From Oscillospiraceae bacterium (GTDB lineage: Bacteria; Bacillota; Clostridia; Oscillospirales; JAAYXM01), in the NCBI GenBank assembly GCA_017409405.1, contig JAFQSU010000083.1, positions 1-41,052 of the forward strand: 41,052 nt of DNA. Reading direction: 5' to 3'. Below the pieces are notes generated by a model, which searched no databases, was not told the DNA's origin, and saw nothing but the letters and a program-made list of their open reading frames with translations. The position numbers were made by a program, and so were the translations under genes. Shown here piece after piece: positions 1 to 7,400 of this stretch (its first letter is position 1; the number at the start of each line of letters is the position of its first letter).

Positions 1-216
1 AACCCGACAATCACTCTTGCATTCAATGCAGAAGAGCAGAAGGTAGTAGATGAGTATCAGACAGCGATAACAAACTACGCACAGGAAATGATAACAAAGT
101 TTATCTTGAAGCAGGAGCCGATGTCAAAGTATGACGAGTTCGTAGAAAACCTCTATGACATGGAGCTTGAAAAGCTTCTCGCAGCATACGAGTCGGCATT
201 CGCTCGCGTAAAGTAA
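1..216 (+). CDS. Extracellular solute-binding protein, C-terminal fragment (cut by window edge)
   Basis: The first 71 codons are open in frame 1 and end in a stop. The tail KLLAAYESAFARVK closely resembles the ends of the solute-binding protein at 24241-25800 (LLALYETAYNKVK) and of the fragment at 39530-39871 (LGAYESAYNRVK). The segment FILKQEP matches FVIGQRP and FILGQEP in the same two proteins. This is therefore the C-terminus of a family 1 (LplA-like) sugar-binding lipoprotein of an ABC importer. The N-terminus and any neighbouring permease genes lie outside the window. A terminator hairpin follows 16 bases after the stop. Confidence 0.8.
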   Translation, partial: NPTITLAFNAEEQKVVDEYQTAITNYAQEMITKFILKQEPMSKYDEFVENLYDMELEKLLAAYESAFARVK

Positions 217-232
217 AACAGAATAAAAATAA

Positions 233-261
233 AGAGGAGATGTGAAAATCACATCTCCTCT
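233..261. terminator. Terminator hairpin A, left copy (target duplication of mobile element copy 1)
   Basis: A 29-base palindrome with arms AGAGGAGATGTGA and TCACATCTCCTCT and a 3-base loop sits just after the stop at 216. The same 29 bases recur exactly at 518-546, on the other side of the element at 262-517. The ancestral single hairpin would have served as a bidirectional terminator between the converging genes ending at 216 and 557. Confidence 0.85.
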
Positions 262-517
262 CAGCGTGTCGATAACCCTATCGACACGCTGAGAGACTGT
301 CCAAAAAGGTGTGAGATTACCCGAATGGAACCCGAAGGCGTATGTGTATACTCCGAGAGGTGACATTCGGGCAAAATAAGCGGAAAATCCCTTGAAGTTC
401 GACACTTCAAGGGATTTTAATATGCGTGCATTTGCTTTTGACCAATGTTTGTTTTACGAAAAAACTCTCTTTAAATTTTTCCTCCGCTTATGCTCTCACG
501 CCTTTTTCGACAGTCTG
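262..517 (-). mobile_element. Miniature inverted-repeat element, copy 1 (256 bp)
   Basis: This block matches, in reverse complement, the blocks at 39902-40158 and 40914-41052. Read on the minus strand it begins CAGACTGTCG and ends CGACACGCTG, so its outer ends are imperfect inverted repeats (CAGACTGTCG against CAGCGTGTCG). A second inverted repeat lies inside: AGACTGTCCAAAAAGGTG near 294 against a matching AGACTGTCGAAAAAGGCG on the other strand near 500. Between 262 and 291 is an internal hairpin with arms CAGCGTGTCGATA and TATCGACACGCTG. Another strong hairpin (arms AAAATCCCTTGAAGT and ACTTCAAGGGATTTT) lies near 385-419. It encodes no transposase, so it is a non-autonomous element mobilised in trans. 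An exact copy of the host terminator hairpin flanks it on each side. Confidence 0.85.
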
Positions 518-546
518 AGAGGAGATGTGAAAATCACATCTCCTCT
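518..546. terminator. Terminator hairpin A, right copy
   Basis: This is an exact duplicate of the 29-base hairpin at 233-261. On the minus strand it lies 10 bases past the stop of the AraC gene at 557-1471 and should terminate that gene. Confidence 0.8.
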
Positions 547-556
547 TTGCTATTAA

Positions 557-1471
557 CTATTTCTTTTCATCAAGCCATTTCCATCTGTTGAGTTGTTGGT
601 GCAGCCTTGAATGTCTCGGAAAAGTGTCCTCGCGGAACTTTTTTGGTGAGATGCCGAAATGCTTTGTAAAAAGCTTTGTGAGCTGAGAACGGTCATAAAA
701 CCCACATTCCGAGGCTATTTCCTCAAGTGTTTTTTCTGCCGTCATAAGCAAGGCCCGAGCATGGTTTAGCCTGACGCTCAGAAGAAACTGCATGGGGCTT
801 ACACCTGCAACTGCACGGAAGTTCTCTGTATACATGGTACGAGACATTGCGGCAACGTTGCAAAGCTCTGCTATTGTAACCTTTTCGGCATGCTTTTCTA
901 TCATGTATTTTATTGAAGCGGTAATTGCGTCGGCTCGCTCTTTGATAAGGTTAAAACCGTTGTTGTTTACAGAGTCTGAACACATTAGACGTAAAAGATC
1001 TGCTGTGAGTTCGGCTAATCGGTCAAAACACATGTCGTGATGTTTTCTGAATTCGGACGTCATCTGCCGTATTATAGCATCGGCATCATCTTTCTTTTTG
1101 CCTGAAAATTTTGTATGGATTGAAAGTGAACGCTCCTCAAAACGGGCATGCTTGTTGGAGTATGAGAAAAAACGGTGACCGCGGTCTGAGAGGAAGCTGT
1201 CGAAAAACGATATGGTAACAACTATCGGGGTGTCCTCAGAGGTGCTCGTGTCGAGATAATGCTCGGTATAGGGAAGACAGATTGTGCAGGTGCCGGGCTC
1301 GAGAAGATGCGATTTCCCGGCGAAGGTTACGCTGGGAGTGCCTGCGAGCACATAAAAAATCTGCGTGTAATAATGTACGTGCAGAGCATCCGTTTTTCTT
1401 GAAACGTCTGTTTCAACTGTAATAGGAAGCTTTTGAATGGTATTCAATATTGAGTTTGTAAGAACAAGCAT
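557..1471 (-). CDS. AraC-family transcriptional regulator
   Basis: The 304-aa protein has an N-terminal sensing half with a cupin-like start (TDALHVHYYTQIFYVLAG, about residues 27-44). The C-terminal half is a typical AraC double helix-turn-helix, from about residue 185 (AITASIKYMIEKHAEKVTIA) to the signature ASECGFYDRSQLTKLFTKHF near residue 270. Start choice: the ATG at 1471 lies 8 bases after GAGGTG. It is divergent from the secreted protein gene at 1759, so control of set 1 (1759-14169) in response to a sugar is the natural inference. AraC-type proteins beside glycan genes usually activate them. The effector cannot be told from the sequence. Confidence 0.9.
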   Translation of the reverse strand: MLVLTNSILNTIQKLPITVETDVSRKTDALHVHYYTQIFYVLAGTPSVTFAGKSHLLEPGTCTICLPYTEHYLDTSTSEDTPIVVTISFFDSFLSDRGHRFFSYSNKHARFEERSLSIHTKFSGKKKDDADAIIRQMTSEFRKHHDMCFDRLAELTADLLRLMCSDSVNNNGFNLIKERADAITASIKYMIEKHAEKVTIAELCNVAAMSRTMYTENFRAVAGVSPMQFLLSVRLNHARALLMTAEKTLEEIASECGFYDRSQLTKLFTKHFGISPKKFREDTFPRHSRLHQQLNRWKWLDEKK

Positions 1472-1510
1472 TTACATAACACCTCGCTTTATTATTAAGG
1501 ATACGCCCCA

Positions 1511-1557
1511 CATGTCATTCTGAGCGAAGCCGTAGGCGCAGTCGAAGAATCTCCATG
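1511..1557. repeat. Dispersed intergenic repeat (TCATTCTGAGCGAAG type), copy 1
   Basis: TCATTCTGAGCGAAGC is followed, after a short spacer, by GTCGAAGAATCTC. The block begins and ends with CATG and can fold imperfectly (ATTCT against AGAAT). Related blocks occur at 21368-21397 and 25914-25952, each upstream of a secreted-protein gene of this locus. From general knowledge, this TCATNCTGAG...TCGAAGNAT family is scattered through intergenic DNA of many bacteria. Its function is unknown. Confidence 0.6.
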
Positions 1558-1648
1558 TTATTCATTATAGCATAACTATAACATAACAAAATTTATTTTT
1601 CAACAAACCCGAGTCCTTGGAGTAAAGGAAAAATATTGAAACGTACAA

Positions 1649-1695
1649 TAGTACACGTTTGGTGTTTGAATTAGTACGTAGGTTTGTCTTAAAAT
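1649..1695 (+). promoter_or_regulatory. Putative promoter and regulator half-sites for the 875-aa protein gene
   Basis: TTGAAT (1666-1671) and TAAAAT (1690-1695) are 18 bases apart and could be -35 and -10 boxes. TAGTAC occurs twice, at 1649-1654 and 1672-1677, in direct orientation 23 bases apart. That is about two helix turns, the usual arrangement of AraC-type half-sites around a -35 box. The divergent AraC gene at 557-1471 is the candidate binder. This rests only on pattern reading. Confidence 0.35.
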
Positions 1696-1758
1696 ATAAA
1701 ATGTAATAAGGCGCAGGACGCGCTTGATATATAAAATACATTTTCAGGAGGAATAGAA

Positions 1759-4386
1759 ATGAAAAAAATTTTATCTGTTATTCTCGCGGTAATGCTCGTT
1801 GTAAGCATACTGCCGACAGCCTTTGCAGGCACAAAGGATTGTAATTATGTTTTTACATGCGGTGCAATTGGTAAGTCTGCACAGATTGCTCATGTAAATC
1901 AAATAGGAGAAGCACTTTCAACCGAAGGCCACTACTATTCTTCTTATAATAACTCAAATAAGTGGGTGCTTGTCGGACGCAGAAGCGGCTACGGCGGTTT
2001 TACGAGAGCTGCTTTTATGGACTTTACGCTGTCGAGTGCAGGAACGCTTCCGGCTGCGAACACCAACAACGGCTTTGTAATTAAGCTCAATGTTCCTGAG
2101 TCCGGCATATATTCTCCGAGTATTTCGTATAACAAAGCTAATCTCGGTATGAAACTGAAGTTTTATATCGTAGATACAGATACGACGGAATTCCAGTCAA
2201 GCCAGGTAACAGTAGATTCAAACGCCAGCATTTCAACTGTTATAAACACCTTAAAAGCAGCAGGAGATAAATACCTGCTTGGAGAAATTGATACATATAC
2301 AAACTCTGCGGATGCAAATCCGGCAACTCTGAATACGGTTTATCTTGAAGGTGGAGATTATTGGCTTGTAGCCGAGATGAGTGGACTCAACGCAGAGCTG
2401 ACTACTGCACAAAAATATACCGTTCAGCTTAAGAGCCTTTCTCTTACGGAAACTCCGGCAACGGGCATTGTTCTTGATAAAGAAACAGTAACTCTCGATG
2501 TTGAAGAAGAAAGCGAGCTTTCGGCTGTTGTTTCGGGTGCAGGCGGAACACTTACTGCCGCAAAGGTTATATATGAAAGCAGCGCACCGTCTGTTGCAGC
2601 TGTTGATGCCGAAACAGGAAAGATAACGGCAGTTTCCGCAGGTGATGCGGTAATAACAGCTACGGTTGCGGGGTATCCCTCTGTTGCCGATACCGTTTCG
2701 GTTAAGGTAAATGCCGCAGATGTTCCCGGTGATTATGACTACAACTTTAACTTCACACCGCTCGGTGCGGCAAGTCAGTTCGGCTACAAGGGTTACACAA
2801 CATATGCCGACTTCGGCGAGTATGCCACAAACTTTGACCTTACAAAGTCTTCGGGCAAATGGGCTTTTGTCGGTCGTCAGCAGAGCTATTCGGGCATGAT
2901 AAGAGAGACATTTTCACACATAAGCCAAAAAATTACCAATATCCAAAACTCAATTTACAACGAGGGCTTTGCTCTTAAGATTTACGTTCCCGAAGCGGCG
3001 AAGTATTCGGTAACCTTCAACTGGCTCACGGCGTCTAACGGTATGGGCGCGAAGCTCTGGCTCGTTGATGCCGCGACCCCGGGATATACGACAGAGGATT
3101 TGAGTGATGTAACGGTCGGAAACGACACAAAGAACGGAAACATATCTGCCGCAATCGCCAACGCAAAGGATGAGTGGTATCTCGGAGAGATAGACACAAA
3201 CGGACCCAACAGCGGAACCCGTGACCGCCATGCTACATACGAAAACGTAAACCTTAAGCAGGGTGATTATATCCTTCTTATAAAGATGAATGTTACAGAC
3301 AGTCTTACAGCTCAGGCATCAGACGAAGGACAGCTTTATTTTACGGCTCTGAACCTTGATGAAACGGGTGAGTATGAAGCTCCTGCTCCGGCAGATAGTG
3401 AGAATGAGACGGTTTCGTTCTCTGCAATCGCAAGCACGGGCGACCTTGACGCTATCGAGGGTATTGAAAGCGTTATAAACGGAGAGGCAAGCCGAGGTGA
3501 CACAGTCACGCTTACGGCAAAGAACATAGATGACTACAAGTTTATTGGCTGGAAGCGCGGCAGTGCCGCAAACGGCAAGTTCATCACCGGCGCACCTCAG
3601 GAAAACTTTGAGTTTACGATTCTCACAAACACCTGTCTGACTGCAGTGTATGAGCCGATTACACCGGATAGTGCAACGGTAGAGTTCTGGAACGAAAATG
3701 GCGAATTTCTTGAGAGCAAGCCTCTTGATGAAAGCTTTGTTATTCCCACGAAGCCTGCACTTCTGCTTACGGGCTTTGAGTTTGATGACTGGTATGTTGC
3801 AGACGGCGTAAAGCTTTCTGACGAAATAGAAGGCTTAAAGCTTATAAACGCAGTTCACCGTGCAGTCGCAAAGTACAACGATTCGGAAGAAACCTTTACG
3901 GTAACCGCTTCTGTCGGAACAATGGCAGAGCCGTTCTTTGAAAAGACCGACTGCGTATACGACGAGCTTGTACCGCTCAAGCAGGATGAGGCAGGCACAT
4001 GGCTTCGCAACGGCAAGGTCGTTGCATACGGTAAGGAATATAACTACCGTGTATGGGGCGATGCTGAAATCTCCTATATTTCAGGAACAGCAGGAAAGCG
4101 TCCGGTGGCATATCTTGAATACAGCGAGCTTCATGACGCATGCATGGTAGAGTATGATGCGGCAGGAAAGCCGATAATTGAGGCAGGTATCCTCTTCTCA
4201 TCGTCAGGAACACCGACGGTTGACGGTGCAATGCAGAAGTTCACTTCTCAGAGAAGCACATCACGCGGTCAGTTCACAGCAAAGCCGACAGTTGATACCT
4301 ACACCGTAGCACGCGGATATATCGTATATGACAACAACGGTACATACGAAGTGGCATACAGTGACGTTATCAATATGGCACAGTAG
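1759..4386 (+). CDS. Secreted modular protein (type A modules, Big_2-like, repeat tail), 875 aa
   Basis: A Sec signal peptide (MKKILSVILAVMLVVSILPT, then AFAG) opens the protein, with AGGAGG 9 bases before the ATG. Domains in order: type A module about residues 28-234, Big_2 Ig-like domain about 236-318 (ESSAPSVAAVDAETGKITAV), a second type A module about 325-535, then two InlB/listeria-repeat-like units about 548-705 (GWKRGS, LTAVYEP), and a C-terminal unit about 709-875. There is no enzyme, lipobox or SLH anchor. The type A modules match those of the 2896-aa lyase that starts 75 bases downstream, and stretches of DNA such as the 25 bases around 2035 are identical to that gene. The last 330 residues correspond unit for unit to the end of the 916-aa protein at 21475-24225. 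A glycan-binding or accessory role at the surface is inferred; no family was recognised for module A. Confidence 0.8.
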   Translation: MKKILSVILAVMLVVSILPTAFAGTKDCNYVFTCGAIGKSAQIAHVNQIGEALSTEGHYYSSYNNSNKWVLVGRRSGYGGFTRAAFMDFTLSSAGTLPAANTNNGFVIKLNVPESGIYSPSISYNKANLGMKLKFYIVDTDTTEFQSSQVTVDSNASISTVINTLKAAGDKYLLGEIDTYTNSADANPATLNTVYLEGGDYWLVAEMSGLNAELTTAQKYTVQLKSLSLTETPATGIVLDKETVTLDVEEESELSAVVSGAGGTLTAAKVIYESSAPSVAAVDAETGKITAVSAGDAVITATVAGYPSVADTVSVKVNAADVPGDYDYNFNFTPLGAASQFGYKGYTTYADFGEYATNFDLTKSSGKWAFVGRQQSYSGMIRETFSHISQKITNIQNSIYNEGFALKIYVPEAAKYSVTFNWLTASNGMGAKLWLVDAATPGYTTEDLSDVTVGNDTKNGNISAAIANAKDEWYLGEIDTNGPNSGTRDRHATYENVNLKQGDYILLIKMNVTDSLTAQASDEGQLYFTALNLDETGEYEAPAPADSENETVSFSAIASTGDLDAIEGIESVINGEASRGDTVTLTAKNIDDYKFIGWKRGSAANGKFITGAPQENFEFTILTNTCLTAVYEPITPDSATVEFWNENGEFLESKPLDESFVIPTKPALLLTGFEFDDWYVADGVKLSDEIEGLKLINAVHRAVAKYNDSEETFTVTASVGTMAEPFFEKTDCVYDELVPLKQDEAGTWLRNGKVVAYGKEYNYRVWGDAEISYISGTAGKRPVAYLEYSELHDACMVEYDAAGKPIIEAGILFSSSGTPTVDGAMQKFTSQRSTSRGQFTAKPTVDTYTVARGYIVYDNNGTYEVAYSDVINMAQ

Positions 4387-4399
4387 TTAAAAATCACCG

Positions 4400-4423
4400 T
4401 AGGGGAGAGTTATCTCTCCCCTA
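4400..4423 (+). terminator. Hairpin between the 875-aa and 2896-aa protein genes
   Basis: Arms TAGGGGAGAG and CTCTCCCCTA surround a 4-base loop. Only a weak T tract follows (CTTTTG after 10 bases), so it may be a partial terminator or an mRNA-processing/stabilising hairpin that sets the ratio of the two products. Confidence 0.5.
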
Positions 4424-4461
4424 TTGCGGACTTTTGAGATATCGTAAAAGGAGAAAAGTAT

Positions 4462-7400
4462 ATGAAAAACAGGCGAGTTATATCTCTGCTTCTTGCGCTT
4501 TGCATGGTACTTTCATACATTCCGTCATCGCTTGCGGCAGACGGATTTGAGGGTGAAACCTACACATATGATTTCACATGCACGGCGCTGGGGCTTTCGT
4601 CGCAGGTTGCCCATCTCGCACAGACGAACACGACAACGGCGACAGACGGGCATTATTACACATCGCAGAATGCGTACAAAAATTCAAACAAGTGGGTGCT
4701 TGTTTCACGCAGAAGCGGATACAGCGGTTTTACACGTACCGTGTTTATGGACTTCACTCTGTCGAGTGCAGGAACGCTTCCGGCAGCAAACACAAATAAC
4801 GGCTTCATAATAAAGCTCAACGTTCCGACAACGGGCAAGTTTTCGCCGAGCCTTTCATACAACAAGCATGCAAAAGGTATGAAGCTTAAACTGTACCTCG
4901 TGCCGGTGGAGACCGAGGGGTTTGAAGCATCAAAGATTGCCCTTGCTCAGGAATCAACACCGTATGTTTCTACTGCTATTGACCTTGCAAAGGCAGCAGG
5001 GGATGCGTACTACCTCGGTGAGGTGGACACCTACACCAACGCTTCAGATTCCGTTCCGGCAACGCTCGCAACAAAGAATTTAAACGGTGGAGATTACTGG
5101 CTTATATGTGAGATGAGTGGGCTTAACTCTGCTCTTACCAAAGCCGATACATATACTGTTCAGCTTAAGAACTTTGTGCTCCGTGAGCTTCCGGGTATGA
5201 AGGTTACCTTTGAGAAGAACGCATATGTTCTTGGTGTTGGCGGCAGTGATACTGTTGTTGCCACTGCAAGCGATGATTCGGGCATCGTAAACGGTGCGGA
5301 GTTTGTATTTGAAAGCACTGATACATCTGTTGTGACTGTTGATGCAGACGGAAAAATAACGGCACACAAGGCAGGCAGTGCAAAAATCAAGGCTACCGTA
5401 AAGAGCACAAAGTACGCAGAAAGCGTGCAGGTCATAGTAAAGGCGGCAGGTGATACCGAGGTCGCAAATAATGAGTACAAGCTGCATTCGGGTGTTCTTA
5501 AAACTGATTTAAAAAACACTGTAATAAAATCAGATTATGCGGCAGCGCTCAATTACAACACGCTTGACACCACAACAGCACCGTGGGCGTACAACGCACA
5601 CGCAGGAACAACAACTTTTAACCTCACAAATACAAGGACGATGGTAGAGGTGAAGAGTGCTTCGCTCGGCAGTGCGTTTTATGCAGTTAAGGTGAGTGTC
5701 GCAAAGGGCGGACTCTATGATATGGATGTTTCGTTCCTTTCGCACAAGTGGGGTATAGGTGCAGATGTATATGTGTTCCCGACATCAGAAATTACCGGGA
5801 ACACCGTCAAGGTGGCTGACCTTACAGCCAAGACGCCTTGCGGAGATATCGACACCTACGCATCGGGCGGTAACGGAACGACCACTACGGCGACGGATTA
5901 TGTCGGCAGGGTTAACATCCCGGATGCAGGAGACTATTATGTTGTAATCTTCTTTAAATCAAATGCAGCCGGAGTATGGGATACTGCACGTTCATCGCAG
6001 TATGCATACCTTACGGGAATTACTCTGCGTGAAACCGCACCGTCCGTAACTGTGTCCTGCCTCGATTTGATTGAGGTAGGAACCCCTGCTTCCGTCAGTG
6101 CGGTAATGAAGGATATCGACGGAAACATAATAGCAGATGCAGAGATTACATATAAAAGCTCGGACGAGAGTGTTCTTTCTATTGAAAACGGAGTTGCAAC
6201 CGCACACAAAGAGGGCAACATTACAATAACGGCGACAGCCGTAGACAACGGCACGAAGCTTTCCGCAAAGGGAAGTGCGCCCGTTGAGATAATAGACCCC
6301 AATGTTGAACTGCCTGAGCACAATTATGTATTTACATATCATGCTCTTGGCGTAGACTCGCAGGTTTCTCAGGAGGGACATGTTCCGCTCGGCGATTATT
6401 ACAGTACCTTTGATACGTCAATATCGTCCAAATGGGCGTTTGCAGGAAGACGTGCAAGCTATCACGGCTATTTCAGAGACACCTACGCCGATTTCTCTCT
6501 GGCGGAATCCGACGTAGACAATCACGAAACAATGGCTCCGGGATTTTTGTTCAAGATTCAGGTGGAAAAGACCGGTATATATACACCGAAGCTTGAATAC
6601 AACATTCAGGATTTCGCACTGCGTGCGGATATGTATCTTGTTCCAGTAACCGAGGGCGGTATTTTTGCCCCCGAAAAGGTTATAGGTCACAGCAACCCTA
6701 ACGTTGCCGCTGCGGTAAAGGAGCTTCGCAGCAGTGACAAGTGGCACATAGGAACGGTTACTACATATTCCTCGAAGATTCCGGATGTGTATAAGAACGT
6801 ATACCTCAAAAAGGGGGACTATTTCCTCTTCTTTGTTCCCAATGGAAGCACGTATATGGGCTCAAGCGGCAGATATTATCTGTATCTGAGAAGCTTTTCA
6901 CTTAAGAACCCGACTGTTACCGTTGATGTGGAAGGAAAGGATTCTGTCGGTATCGGTGATGAAATGCAGCTCTCATGGACGGTAAGAGACCCTAAGGGCA
7001 ACATTATTCCTGATGCAGAGGTTACATTTGAAAGCTCTGATACAAAGGTTTTGCGCGTTGATGTCCAAACCGGTGCAGTTACGGGCGTTGACCTCGGAGA
7101 GGCAACCGTATACGCAAAAACGGTTATCGGCGATAAGGAGTATACGGGAAGTATAGATATTTCAACGTATGTTGTACAGTTTGGAAGCATCAAGGCAGAG
7201 GCCGCTCCCGTTGAGGTAGGACAGGGAAATGCAACGGAGATTGTTCTGACAGGATACCTTACCAACGGAGAGGAGACCGACATAAGCACAGCGAGAAAGG
7301 TGTTTAGCTCAAAAACACCCGAGATTGTCGAGGTTTCAGAAAACGGAATTGTCACTCCGCTTCGTGCAGGTAAGGGCGAGGTTGAGGTTGTTGTTATAAA

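Noticed and set aside
124-405. Minus-strand 93-aa frame starting in mobile element copy 1
   Set aside because: It runs from the element through the terminator into the antisense of the solute-binding protein gene and has no ribosome site.
262-517. Group IIC intron, since these also insert after terminator hairpins
   Set aside because: The element is only 256 bp, has inverted-repeat ends and duplicates its target. Group II introns do not do this, and no intron core motif was seen.
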